A DNA stretch of 64,000 bases from Amaurobius ferox (Eukaryota; Arthropoda; Arachnida; Araneae; Amaurobiidae), in assembly GCA_951213105.1 (NCBI GenBank), contig OX578136.1, positions 68,123,230 to 68,187,229 on the forward strand. The letters are read 5' to 3'. The translations under genes and the position numbers were made by a program. Below the pieces are notes generated by a model. It had not been told where the DNA came from, ran no database searches, and was given only the letters and a program-made list of their open reading frames with translations. Shown one piece after another: positions 13,001 through 22,087 of the stretch; the first letter of the stretch is position 1; the number at the start of each line of letters is the position of its first letter.

Positions 13001-16000
13001 ATACCAACTGGACATGTTTTTGAAGGGACGAATTATTGTATTACTGGAATCCGGTCGATCCCAAACTGAAGCATCTTGAATTCTGAATGTGCCTCAGTGT
13101 ATGACCTCCAGACTGTGGCAGAGATGCCAAACCACTGGAGATGTTACCCGATGACCAATACCAGGTCGGCCAAGGATAACAACCACTCGGCAAGACCAAT
13201 ATTTGGTGATGCCTGCGCGACATCAAAGAAACCGTTCTGCCAGACAACTGGATTCAGTCCTGACAGCCACTACAGGAGTCACTGTTTTGAGACAAACTGT
13301 TTACAGGAGATTCAGACATGTTGATCTCTATGCCAGATGACCAGCAGTTTGCATCCCCCTGATGTCTGCACCGAAATGTATGGATTTACAGTGGAGTTTG
13401 GAACATCGACAGTGGAGTGGATAACAGTGGGGCAATTTCATGTTCAGTGACGAGTCCAGGTTTAGATTGCAAACTGATTCTCATTATACCACAATCTGGA
13501 GAGAATGTGGAATGTGTTTTCACCCGGGAAACATCACAGAAAGCCATCGTTTTCCATTTGGGGGAGTTATGGTCTGGGCAGGCATCATGATGGATGGCCT
13601 CACAGACCTCCACATCTTTGACACAGGCTCAGTTACCAGTCAAAGATACAAAGACAAAATCCTTGAGCCTACTGTTTGATTGTTTCGAGGTGCTGTTGGT
13701 CCTGATTTCATATTCATGGATTATAACACACCTCCTCACTGTGCAGCCTTGGTCAACGATTTCTTTCAAACTGAAGATATCCAGCACATGCAGTGGCCTG
13801 CCAACTTTCCTGATCTGAATCCAATAGAGCATGTGTGGGATATGCTCGGAAGACATCTTTCAGCTCTCCTCTACCCACTAATCTCCGTTCCGGGATTGAA
13901 ACTGCTCTCTGTGAGTCTTGGAACTCTTTAAGCACACAACTCATTCAAACCCTCATCGAAAGTATGGGAAATCATTGTGCAGCATGTGTGGCTACCCGAG
14001 GTTCCCACACACTGTATAAACTGCAGCATTGCATTATTTTAATCATTCTGTTTCACTGAGGTTGACACTCGTATTGTGACCCTTTTCTTTCAATCCTTTT
14101 CTTTGGATAATAAAAGTCTTTATTATCATTGTTTTGCATTGTTTTCATCTTCTATAACCCTATTGCACAAGCATACAGCATTTCTTTCCATTTTAATATA
14201 GATTTCCTGAAATTTTCACATAAACTGCAACTATGCTTAACTTTTGAATATGAGTGTACACATGATATAGCAATAGTCATAAAGAGTTTAGAAAATATAT
14301 ATAAAAATCTAGTTCAATAAATTAATATTAAAGAAGACAAGCATTAGATTGCTACAATTGTAAGAATGGCTTAGCTTGTAATACAATCTTCAAAAACCTT
14401 GTATTATTGAGGATGTTTCCACTTTCTTCATTAAATTTAGAAAAACTAATAAGACAGCTTGTCAAAAATTAAAAGTATACTGCATCTAACACATGCTTTC
14501 TTTTAGATAAATAGAATACAACTTGCAATGAAAATTATTTGATGATTATAACAATGACAAAACATGAGATACTGTACTGATAATTTAACTTTTTGTTAAA
14601 ACTATAAGAAATACTATAAGAAAATAACTTTTTGTTAAAACTATAAGAAATACTAATATACTATAAGAAAATTAATTACTACATAAATTTCATATCTAAT
14701 AATGCTGTTAGATTTGACTAAATGATGCAAGTTATAAAAATCAATAATTATGCTACATTAATTTTTCGTTGTGAAAATTTAATTCAGACATTAAAATAAC
14801 TGCAACTAAACATACAGTATACACTAGTTACCTTTGGCTCCTCTGTAATAAGATGAGGCTATGCATTTGAACTTCTCTTGACCTGCAGTATCCCACCTGC
14901 AATACAGAAACAAAAATTCACAGATTTTAAACACTGCTATTTTTATCTTAACATCTAAGATATAATATTGAAAACATGAGAAACATTTAGTTATTATAAA
15001 ATCCAGGTTACTTTACATGCAAATATGACATATTTGTGTCAAGTCATGATGTGACATACATTTCACCTCTAACTTAGCCATCACCATGATGCTAAAGGGT
15101 ACAGGCAAAATGCATCCAACATCATGACTTAACATAATTATAATCACATTTATACAAAACACAATTTTAATTTTATCTTATATTGCTCTGTTTTAAGTTT
15201 TGTTTGCCTAATTATTTTTTGAAATATGCATAACTTTTTTTAGCCATGTTTGAATATTTTCATTGCTGCATGCCAAAATATTTAAATTAAATTTGCAATG
15301 ATTTTGCAGTAAACAAATCTATATGTTTATCCTGGAAGCAAAAAGTCCTTAAAACTGCAATGTATTTAGCAGAACAAAGAGCTTTCTTGCAGAACATTTA
15401 TATTTTTTCAAAGACTACTTTTTCTATTATGCAATAATAAATTGAGGAACAATATCACCTGCAGCAGAAGTGAAGGTAATCCTGAAGATCAGAGATTGTT
15501 ACCTAAGAGCTGAACACTGATTTAAGAAATCTCTCTATGAATTTGGTGGAGCTGTAGCAGAAGAAAAGAAGGGGAGTGTCAGCAAGGACAAAGAACCTCA
15601 ATATATCATACAAGGAGATTTAAAATCCCCCTCATAAAATTTTGGGGTAGAATAAAAAGCACCAGACATCTCTGACAAAAAGACAGAAAAGGGTAGTCTA
15701 TCTGCCATTAAAATCAATCTGTTAATGATGTCAGTAAGGCCAGCAAAATTTCTGAAAAGTGGAAAATAAGGGAAATGGGTGCAGTGTAGCAACTCATATG
15801 CAAAACACACATGCTTTTGGCAGTTTATATAATAATAATGATTTTTTTATGAATATTATGGAACCACTAAAGACATCAAAGGAATTAAACATTCATGTTA
15901 CTAGCATAGTAGTACCTCTCATTCTTTTCCTTACAAAATACAGCATGATCAAAATCAGAGCACAAAAATTTTATCCTTTTAGTAACAATAGCATTTCAGA

Positions 16001-19000
16001 AATAAAAATTTATTCTGGATTGGATGAAAACTAAACTAAACTCGAGTTTAAAAAAGATAGCAATATAGTTTAAAAATCAGAAAAAAATGGGAATGGGAAA
16101 CAAAATGTTTTTTAAAGAATAAAAAAATTCGGGTGACAAAGAAATTTGACATTATCGCAAAGAGGTAGAGAGACAAGTCTAAAAAGTGGAAATTGGGGAA
16201 AAAAATCACCAAGAGCTGTCGCTAAATGTCATGCTCAGAAATTTCAAAAACTGCATTATTGAAATTACACCAGGACATACAGTGAATTTTTGAAAACCAA
16301 TTTAAATACTACGGCATCCATGGAGGAAGGAATAAATAACAGAATAAATTCAACCATGAAGGAAGGAATAAATAAAAGAAAATAAAGAATGAATGGAAGA
16401 AACCAAGGCAGAATGTAAATGATTAGTAGAATGGTTAGAAGCAACTGATTAGTGAGTAAACCTACTAAAACATAATGGAAGTAATATGAGATGTTTAAAC
16501 TAGCTATAAAAACACAAGAAAAATAAGAAAATGACAGAAAATGATGGCAAAGAATAGGAAGATATATGAATTAAAATGAAAACCAAATATGAAGAAACCA
16601 GCTGGTTTGGAAGCTAAATGAGCTAACTCTCCAAATAATATTACAGAAAATAACCAAATACCCAAGAATAGGAAGACAAATAATAATAATAAAAAAAACA
16701 ATGAAGAAATAAGCAAGTATGCTGCTTAATTTTTTTTAAAATGCTAATCTAGCTGCTTATTGTCTTGCCAACAATAGATAGTTTGATCTCACAGAAATCC
16801 AGCTACCCAAATAGAGGGTTTAAACTACTCAGATTTGGAAAGTGATGAAAATTAGCAGAGTGGATAAAGCGAATCATCTTATTTATTTTAAATCCAGATA
16901 ACATAAAACTCTTTTCATATTAGAAGCTAAAAAATTGAAAAACTCAAAATATCTTTTACAATTACACAATAACATGCATGAACCTATACACTAACAGTTG
17001 GAAATGTATTATTACCTTAATAGAAAATTGGCTATCCTCTCTTTTTTAGTTTGTTCCTCAATATAAAAACTTATTTAAGAAACACCACATAATCAAAATG
17101 CTTAGGATATTAAACAGTCCATATTTTACAGTTAATTGAGAAAAGGGAAATATCTGCTTCCTGGGTCAATACAATGACAATAATAAATTCCACTATCAAG
17201 AAAATATTAATATGTTAATTTCAAAGAAGGCAATATAAAGATATAAAGAACCAAAGAATAAAAGATGGGTGATCAAAAATTACTTACATTTGCAAAATGT
17301 ATGATATGTCCAAAATGTAAAATTTTTTTGCCTCAAAATCTACACCAATAGTTGCTTTGTAATTTGTATCAAATGGCTGCAAGCAGAATCTGTAAAAATG
17401 AAAAGAATGTTGATATAAATGCATATATATATGATATATAAATTATAATATAAAGAAAACTATATTGCTTTTGTTAATAACTCTCTCTAAAAATAAAGGT
17501 AGCTTTTTTAATAAGCTTAACATTTTAGCAACTGCTTTTACAGATAGAGAGATTCTCTCACTGTACAAATAGCTCAGTTGGTAGAAAAAAATGTACAATA
17601 CCCATGTGACCATTATCTTCTGCTTATATGTTTACACTGCACATCAAGGATTCATACCAACTTATGGAAATTTTTTCGAGATGCAAAAATAGATCATATT
17701 TCCATCCAAGAAAAACAAATTTGCTCCCTTAAAATCTTGATATCAAACACCAATAATTGCTTTTTTTAATCAATCTTTAAAATTAAATTGAGTTTCTCTT
17801 TTATCAACATGCTGTAAAAAATCATTAATAGCTACAAAACATGATTTAACATCAACTTCTGATTGAATTTTTAAAATACTAAACCCTAACTGAAGCATCA
17901 TCTTTGCATCCATGCAATAAAATCTAAAAGCATTCTGCTAAAATTTTGTTACTGAACATAAAAAAGAAATTGCATTTTTAGTTGATCCCAGAAATTAAGT
18001 TAAATTAGATTTTCACATATGACAAAGGGAAAAAGTGGCTATTATACATGATTTAAGACAAACTTCTATGATTGACTTCTCTTAATACTATTCTTTAGTT
18101 ACTAATTATCTGCATTTTCTAGGGAAACTATGATGTTTTTTTTTTTTATATCTTATGATCTTCAGACAAATATGCAAATTGTCCAGCTTTTAAAGGTTCT
18201 AGCAAAATTAGGAAATTTAGGATTATAAACATGAAATTATATTCTTTTACGAAGCTCCTATACTCAGCTGATTAAAATTTTAGCCCAAAATCACCTTTTA
18301 GTACAATAATGGATCTTAATTTTGTGTTTCATTTATTATTAGTAATTAGCGCAAGAACGTTTGGCAATATCACAGAAAACTGTTATTATTGTATGTTGTT
18401 CTTGATATATTTCATTTTACTATGAAAATATTTTTCATTTTAGCAGTCAGTATGTTTGCATAAACTAAGATTTTATAATATTCTGCATTTCACATAGAGA
18501 AACTAGTTTCAAAGATATTAATGAATGAAAGGATATTTTCTAAAAATTACTATTAAAAATGATTTGAGCACTAAAAAAAATATATATATTTTAAAAACAT
18601 AAATTAGAATTTCATACATTAGCATCTATAATTAAATTTATAATATTGAATAAAAATTAATATATATTCTATCCTAACAACTTTAGTTAGTGGAGATTAA
18701 GAGTCTTGGAAATAATAAAAATTTAATAAAATGCAGCAATTTTAACCATAAAAATAATAAAAATAATTTGGGGTGCATTTGTTTTCTTAAAATTGGATCC
18801 AAAATTTCATTGATATCAGGATTTAACTTTTATTAAATCTCAGACAGTGACCACTTAATATCTTAAACTTGAGTTCTCCCTGTTTCAAATGCTGTTGCTA
18901 AATGGTGATATTCACATATGATCAGGTAAAAACAACAATGAGAAATACAAGAAAGTTTAGGAAATTTTGAAACAAATATCTAATAACATTATTTTTAAAA

Positions 19001-19950
19001 CATATGATACAGTCTGCATGCATAACAAACGAAATTTATTTGCAAAAAACTTTTGCATTAGCAATAGTACTTATTGTGCAAAAAGATGAAAGTAAATCCA
19101 ATGCTGGATATAGTATTTATAAAGAATACACAGAAAAGAAAACAGAAAAATTATTTATACATGAATAAAAATGCGGACAGATTTAAACTACAAGATAACC
19201 TCATTGGTGAAACAAATATTTTAGTTTATTATCATTGATAGGTAAGAATTTTCATATTTCAGTTAATGTCACTGAGTCAGTGAATTAATCAGACTTCATT
19301 ATGCAGTGATAAAAACTTTGTTAAACCTTAATTAATGCAAAATAATTAATTAAATTATTACCGTTGAACAAGGCATGTTTTTCCGACAGCAACATCTCCA
19401 ACTACAATTACTTTAGTTAACCTTAACCTAAAATGTAAAACAATCTCTTATGCCGAATGTTTATAGTACAACAGAGCAAGAAATGGAAAATTAAATAAAC
19501 TATGCAATGCATATATACATTAACATTTCAATTTCAATATTTATTTATGCAAAGCATTTATATTACAGTAGCCACCATTTATAAAAATCATGTTCGTTTA
19601 GCTCATTTTGACTCTTATAAGCAGCTGATTCTTAAATACGGAAATTTTTTAAATGTTCCTTTTCTATAGTAAACACTAACTGTTCTACATAATTTTACAG
19701 AATTTAAATGTATATAAGTCAAATACTATTAATAAATTTGTAAATCCACTTTTGCATTTAAAAATATTTCCTTACAAACTAAACCAACTTAACCAACCAT
19801 CTGTGGGAAAATCCTGCTCACCTAATTTTTGACAAAGTTTTTTCGGTACTTACGTATTATCGCAACCATGACAAAACGTAATTGATGTATCGTCCAATAA
19901 AGGTCCCGATCGATTCCAAGAACAACATGCAACAAAGTGATCTGTATGAG
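1..19950 (-). CDS. Rab GTPase, Rab34/Rab36 type (seven exons seen, 3' end off the window)
   Basis: This is a Ras-superfamily small GTPase that would cycle between GDP and GTP on membranes. Joined exons give, in order: P-loop [13 protein letters not shown] (G1); switch I region [11 protein letters not shown] with the effector Thr (G2); [20 protein letters not shown] (G3 and switch II); [10 protein letters not shown] (G4, a TKKD form of NKxD); VSSKTGENV (G5, an SSK form). [14 protein letters not shown] followed by YYRGA, and TIGVDFE, are typical of the Rab34/Rab36 branch, which in animals works in Golgi/lysosome positioning and ciliogenesis. All splice sites are GT-AG and phases match across exons 2-7. 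The C-terminal hypervariable region and prenylated cysteines lie beyond position 1. The N-terminus is not resolved. Rab34 versus Rab36 cannot be decided here. Introns carry many transposons, none interrupting an exon. Confidence 0.9.
164..254 (-). CDS. Rab34/36 exon 6
   Basis: The 91-nt exon follows a TTTTAG acceptor and ends with a weak GTTGAT donor. It encodes [20 protein letters not shown] and then [11 protein letters not shown], matching the AEYW-VSS-TGEN stretch of Rab34/36 (G5). It is in phase with exons 5 and 7. Confidence 0.88.
255..779. other. Rab intron, no gene
   Basis: AT-rich intron between Rab exons 6 and 5. It holds a compound microsatellite at about 301-362 (TATG, then TG, TA and GA runs). 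No coding signal is seen. Confidence 0.7.
780..1353 (-). pseudogene. Naiad-type Penelope-like element, C-terminal part of minus-strand copy
   Basis: Read on the minus strand, about 1020-1229 gives [17 protein letters not shown] and then [13 protein letters not shown]. These match RT motif C and the following stretch of the better copy at 4030-6347 ([22 protein letters not shown]). Weak similarity to the element's C-terminus continues toward about 780. The copy is cut at 1354 by a Tc1 insertion and resumes at 2884. Stops and frameshifts are present, so it is dead. The left boundary is uncertain. Confidence 0.6.
1354..2883 (+). mobile_element. Tc1-like DNA transposon, copy 1 (degenerate)
   Basis: Inverted ends TACACTCATSTCCAAAAG-like (1354) and CTTTTGGACATGAGTGTA (ending 2883) include the TA target. 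The transposase is on the plus strand, in several frames. N-terminal helix-turn-helix: [19 protein letters not shown] with [16 protein letters not shown] (1717-1968). First catalytic region: VMFSDESRF (about 2067-2093). Second region: [19 protein letters not shown] (2330-2390). Last motif: [16 protein letters not shown]. Compared with the DD34E family, the second Asp is Tyr (MDYN) and the last Glu is Gln (NPIQ), so the protein could not be active even without the frameshifts. It is about 1.5 kb, the usual Tc1 length. It sits inside a minus-strand Naiad relic. Confidence 0.9.
2884..3965 (-). pseudogene. Naiad-type Penelope-like element, N-terminal and RT part of minus-strand copy
   Basis: Minus-strand translation at 2900-3172 gives [20 protein letters not shown] followed by [18 protein letters not shown]. 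This aligns with RT motif A of the plus-strand copy ([19 protein letters not shown]). Near 3640-3710 the minus strand reads [14 protein letters not shown], matching [14 protein letters not shown]. Near 3850-3960 it reads [20 protein letters not shown], matching the linker between the endonuclease and RT domains. It is truncated before the GIY-YIG domain, at the TA microsatellite. Frame breaks make it a pseudogene. Confidence 0.65.
3966..4000. repeat. (TA)n microsatellite between two head-to-head Naiad copies
   Basis: About 15 uninterrupted TA units lie at the junction where the minus-strand Naiad copy ends and the plus-strand copy begins. Confidence 0.9.
4030..6347 (+). pseudogene. Naiad-type Penelope-like retroelement: N-terminal GIY-YIG endonuclease plus reverse transcriptase
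   Basis: One long reading frame broken twice. 4057-4722: GIY-YIG-like domain starting [11 protein letters not shown], then [18 protein letters not shown] (conserved Glu and the PYGLN tail usual in Penelope endonucleases), then a basic linker. A single TAA at 4723-4725 is followed in the same frame by the RT part (4726-6213): [35 protein letters not shown] (motif A, 5671-5700), [11 protein letters not shown] (motif B, from 5854), [10 protein letters not shown] (motif C, about 5956-5985). The frame shifts in an A10 run at 6130-6139 and continues as [16 protein letters not shown] to a stop at 6345-6347. In the nuclease the expected Arg after PLH is Gln (LHPQINVH). Endonuclease-before-RT order is the permuted arrangement described for Naiad/Chlamys elements. 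It is inactive as it stands. Confidence 0.75.
6348..8126. other. Rab intron; AT microsatellites and a possible Tigger-like end
   Basis: No coding signal. TA runs lie at about 7159-7178 and 7223-7248. At about 6580-6610 the sequence TATAGTGGAATTCTCGTTTA resembles a pogo/Tigger terminal repeat, but no partner end was found nearby. Confidence 0.5.
8127..8254 (-). CDS. Rab34/36 exon 5
   Basis: 128 nt with a TTTATAG acceptor and GTAAGT donor. It reads [20 protein letters not shown], then [20 protein letters not shown] and DMV. This includes the beta-strand before G4 and the TKKD specificity motif of G4 (the usual form is NKxD; Rab36 also has TKKD). Confidence 0.9.
8500..9445 (+). mobile_element. 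Hairpin-ended dispersed repeat, copy A (non-autonomous transposon)
   Basis: The copy starts near ATCTGATGTGGGCAGCACAT, soon followed by ACTTTCCTTATATA. It ends with a hairpin, ACTTTCCTTATA ... TATAAGGAAAGT (about 9412-9444). Related copies lie at 27427-28316 (inverted), 45531-46050 (truncated) and 22088-22890 (distant). Internal landmarks are AATATCTTGAGAACGGTTCA, a CA-rich run near 9300 and a TCGAATTCGAA palindrome-like stretch. No protein is encoded. The terminal hairpin plus a matching subterminal repeat at the other end resembles non-autonomous Helentrons. A MITE is the alternative. Confidence 0.7.
9635..9872. mobile_element. 238-bp MITE with perfect 26-bp inverted ends
   Basis: Left end GGTACTTATCGGTTATAGGG ACCATG and right end CATGGTCCCTATAACCGATA AGTACC are exact reverse complements over 26 bp. 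The interior is short and non-coding. This is a typical miniature inverted-repeat element, probably mobilised by a TA-targeting transposase. Confidence 0.85.
9873..11640. other. Rab intron, no gene
   Basis: AT-rich intronic sequence without convincing coding frames, RNA genes or strong inverted repeats. Confidence 0.6.
11810..12580. pseudogene. Unidentified relic, possibly Tigger/pogo derived
   Basis: Two frames look less random than their surroundings. On the minus strand, 11810-12085 reads [20 protein letters not shown] then [14 protein letters not shown]. On the plus strand, 12244-12603 includes [18 protein letters not shown]. Neither is recognised. At about 12548-12578 GGATAATCAGTGTTCTACTGTA resembles the right terminal repeat of a pogo/Tigger element, and CCAATTATCCAAACCAG lies at about 12058-12075. 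A degraded Tigger-like insertion is the best guess; a decayed host exon is possible. Confidence 0.3.
12711..14258 (+). mobile_element. Tc1-like DNA transposon, copy 2 (degenerate)
   Basis: Inverted ends TACACTCATGTCCAAAAGTT (12711) and AACTTTTGAATATGAGTGTA (ending 14258) include the TA target. The transposase starts at ATG 12988 ([17 protein letters not shown]) and is broken soon after [10 protein letters not shown]. Later frames give [40 protein letters not shown] and [15 protein letters not shown]. The final Glu is intact (NPIE), but the second catalytic Asp is Tyr (MDYN), as in copy 1. It is closely related to the copy at 1354-2883 and has the same orientation. It is inactive because of several frameshifts. 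Confidence 0.9.
14259..14831. other. Rab intron with a short tandem duplication
   Basis: ACTTTTTGTTAAAACTATAA followed by GAAATACTA occurs twice between about 14588 and 14655. Nothing else was seen. Confidence 0.6.
14832..14896 (-). CDS. Rab34/36 exon 4
   Basis: 65 nt with a TATTGCAG acceptor and GTAACT donor. It encodes [20 protein letters not shown] and K. This is the G3 motif with the catalytic Gln (DTAGQ) and switch II, almost identical to Rab36/Rab34. Confidence 0.95.
14897..17287. other. Rab intron; purine-rich plus strand at 15440-16730
   Basis: No gene is recognised. From about 15440 to 16730 the plus strand is strongly purine-rich, with imperfect repeats of GAAGGAATAAATAA (16325-16380). 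The membrane-like minus-strand frame at 16504-16716 is explained by this composition. A decayed insertion is possible. Confidence 0.5.
17288..17389 (-). CDS. Rab34/36 exon 3
   Basis: 102 nt with a TTTTTACAG acceptor and GTAAGT donor. It reads [20 protein letters not shown] and then [20 protein letters not shown] is the switch I region. The first base completes the Arg codon of exon 2, and the last two bases begin the Met codon before WDTAGQ. Confidence 0.93.
17390..19361. other. Rab intron, no gene
   Basis: AT-rich sequence, no coding or structural feature supported. Confidence 0.6.
19362..19427 (-). CDS. Rab34/36 exon 2 (P-loop)
   Basis: 66 nt with a TTTACATTTTAG acceptor and GTAATA donor. 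It reads [20 protein letters not shown] and Q. GDVAVGKT is the Walker A/G1 motif, and KVIVVGD is the first strand of the Rab fold as in Rab34/36. Confidence 0.93.
19854..19950 (-). CDS. Rab34/36 first visible exon, start unresolved
   Basis: A consensus GTAAGT donor (19853-19848) follows ...[14 protein letters not shown], which is in phase with exon 2. The frame stays open upstream to a TGA near 20015 but contains no ATG, so either a further 5' exon exists or the true exon differs. A minus-strand ATG near 20029 (MACLTTQFQRC) is in another frame and would need a weaker donor. The right boundary given is approximate. Confidence 0.45.
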
Positions 19951-19957
19951 GACCCAC

Positions 19958-19975
19958 GTTCGAGCGGGCTCGAAC
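19958..19975. promoter_or_regulatory. GC-rich dyad GTTCGAGC-GG-GCTCGAAC near the Rab 5' end
   Basis: A perfect 8-bp inverted repeat lies in the only GC/CpG-rich patch of the area (about 19900-20020), where the Rab gene should begin. It could be a factor-binding site or part of a decayed tRNA-like sequence, since GTTCGAGCCC resembles a pol III B box. The role is inferred only from position. Confidence 0.3.
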
Positions 19976-20383
19976 TGGTTGGGGGACGTACGCACCGCTG
20001 GAACTGTGTCGTCAGACAGGCCATATTTTTAGATTTTTCCCTTGGAGGTGAACAAAGTGATAAAAAAAAAAGTGATAAAAAAGTCTTTCCAAACCCTCCA
20101 AGTGACTTAAAAGGCTGAAACTTTATAAACTTTTAAGTACTGATCACAAGACATAACTGAGTCAATTTTTGATTAAGATATTAGATTTTCGATACTAAGC
20201 ATTATACAATGTTACATAAAAAATATCTTATTAAAAGAAGTTAATTTTTTGAAGAGATTGTGTTCAGTAAGAAAGAAAATATCCAGTGATAAAGAATTAC
20301 ATGCATATGCAACAGAAACCATACATACTAGATTTCCCAGGCAAGAATGATTTCATATTTACACAGACTCCCTATAAAGGAAA

Positions 20384-20666
20384 ATGCAAGAGTTGGAAGG
20401 AATTTATATGGAACTTTTTGCTTTTTATATTTCCTTCAGAACAAATACAACCCATTATGATAAAGAAGTAGAAGCTATTAATGTTGCCACCCAGCAGCTT
20501 AAAATTAAAGAAAAATACTGTGATATGGCATTTACATTTTTTGATTCCATCTTTATAGCTATTCAGGCTATAACAGCCTTTTAGACTCCTGAGTCATTGT
20601 AGAATTAAAATTTGTAGACAAAATTTCTAGAACCTTAAGAATAAGGGTAAAGAGGGGGTATTACAC
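20384..20666 (+). pseudogene. Non-LTR retrotransposon RNase H domain, 5' part
   Basis: The plus strand reads HYDKEVEAINVATQQLKIKE, then FFDSIFIAIQAITAF. This is the E and D region of the RNase H found in I/Jockey-type retrotransposons (usual form: E(I/V)xAI ... DSxSAIQAI). The frame is interrupted after 20582. A SINE separates it from the rest of the domain at 20969. The 5' limit is uncertain; related sequence may begin near 20286. Confidence 0.55.
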
Positions 20667-20679
20667 ACTGTGGAATTTA
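20667..20679. repeat. Target-site duplication of the SINE (left)
   Basis: ACTGTGGAATTTA, repeated exactly at 20969-20981 on the other side of the SINE. Confidence 0.9.
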
Positions 20680-20968
20680 GGGTGTGGTAGCCCAGTGGTT
20701 AGCGCATGGGAATTGCACTTGTTAGGCTCGGGTTCGATTCCCGCCACTGCCAAAACTGCTGCCGTGTTCACACAGAGTATGATCACATTAACCATGTGGG
20801 TCCGTAAGTTCTTCTGAGAGGTTAGTGGTAGGGGAAGGAGGGTACGGTCCCTGTGGATGCCTCTGCCACTGGGTTCTGGTCTAAATTGGGTGGCACTTCC
20901 CGGCTGTCTAAATAGTTACCTTACACCTTTCTGGTAGGTTGGACGGTCTTGGTCTCAACAACAACAAT
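20680..20968 (+). mobile_element. tRNA-derived SINE (289 bp)
   Basis: The head is tRNA-like: TGGTAGCCCAGTGGTTAGCG (pol III A box) and GGTTCGATTCC at 20731-20741 (B box), folding into a T-arm-like GCTCGGGTTCGATTCCCGCC. The body is unrelated and contains GTGTTCACACAGAGTATGA and GTTCTGGTCTAAATTGGGTG. The tail is CAA repeats ending near 20967. Flanking 13-bp direct repeats show LINE-mediated insertion. It lies inside an RNase H coding relic. Confidence 0.88.
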
Positions 20969-21510
20969 ACTGTGGAATTTATGGGAATGAAGCAACTGAT
21001 CAGCTAGCCAAAAAATAGAACTCTCATACGTTAAACATCTATGAATGAATCTCTTTTACCAGCAATAAGGATAATAATAATAAAAAAAATGAATTCCCAA
21101 TATGACAAGAGAACAAGACATGAGATTCAAGACATGAGACATGAGAAAATAGAACTCTCATACGTTAAACATCTATGAATGAATCTCTTTTACCAGCAAT
21201 AAGGATAATAATAATAAAAAAAATGAATTCCCAATATGACAAGAGAACAAGACATGAGATTCAACATAAGGAGTGGAAAAAAAAACTATCCTACATATTC
21301 CTCCCGCACCTAGAAAGACTATTGCTGGTAACAGTCTTTAGACTTGCCACTGAACATGATTGTCTGGCAAAATATCTTTATAAATTTATCATATATGCAA
21401 GTCCAAATTGTATCCTCTGCAACGAGGGCATACCAATGGATGCACAACTTTGTGCTCTGCAATATCTAGCAACTGTATTTCTGGAAGTCATTGGGAGATC
21501 AGAGATCTGA
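20969..21510 (+). pseudogene. Non-LTR retrotransposon RNase H end and C-terminal tail
   Basis: Just after the SINE the plus strand reads YGNEATDQLAKK. With CACTGTGGAATT on the left side of the SINE the uninterrupted site would give HCGIYGNEATDQLAKK, the last conserved RNase H motif. Further on, 21291-21510 reads RLATEHDCLAKYLYKF and SPNCILCNEG, the C-terminal region common to these elements. A 134-bp tandem duplication and in-frame stops show decay. Confidence 0.6.
21015..21264 (+). repeat. 134-bp tandem duplication within the retrotransposon relic
   Basis: The block starting ATAGAACTCTCATACGTTAA at 21015 is repeated almost identically from 21149, with the junction GACATGAGACATGAGAAA between. 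Confidence 0.9.
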
Positions 21511-22087
21511 TGAGGATGATTAGATAGCAGTCTAACTAAACTTTTTGAAAATTTTTTGCTTTAGTGTTCATTATGTCCCATTACTGTTTATTTTTCTTCT
21601 ATTGCATCCATTTTGATTATTTTGTGGAATATAATAGTTTATAAATGTATGTCTAAATGCTATTGATTTAATTTAAAAAAAAAAGTATTAGCTTGTATCT
21701 ATCTTTGACAGACTTAAATACCAGTTATTACATAATTAAAGGGACCAAACTTAAATTAAAATAATTAGATTAGACTAGATTTACTTACATATCATGTCTA
21801 TTTGCATTAATATAGTGACAACTGCTATAAATCTCATCTGAGAAGTTTCGCTCTTGATTTGGAGTGCAGTCAAAACTATAAGGCTAGAAGAGTGATATAT
21901 AGATGTCTCAAAAGTCTACATATATCTTTCAAGACAACATTAGTTATAAAACTATAGAAGTTCGGCAATTAATATATTTATTATACTAATACATTACATA
22001 CAAATTATAGTTTTTACATAAAAGTAAAATAACATGGTAATATGTAATAAAAGATACATGTTGCGAAAGTCTACATACAAAGAGAAA
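21511..22087. other. Intergenic, nothing recognised
   Basis: AT-rich sequence without supported features. Confidence 0.6.

Noticed and set aside
16504..16716. Frame encoding a strongly hydrophobic, membrane-like peptide
   Set aside because: It is the complement of a purine-rich, low-complexity stretch; no homology, start context or splice signals.
20680..20760. tRNA gene
   Set aside because: It has A and B boxes but lacks a proper acceptor stem and 3' end, and is the head of a SINE with a target duplication.
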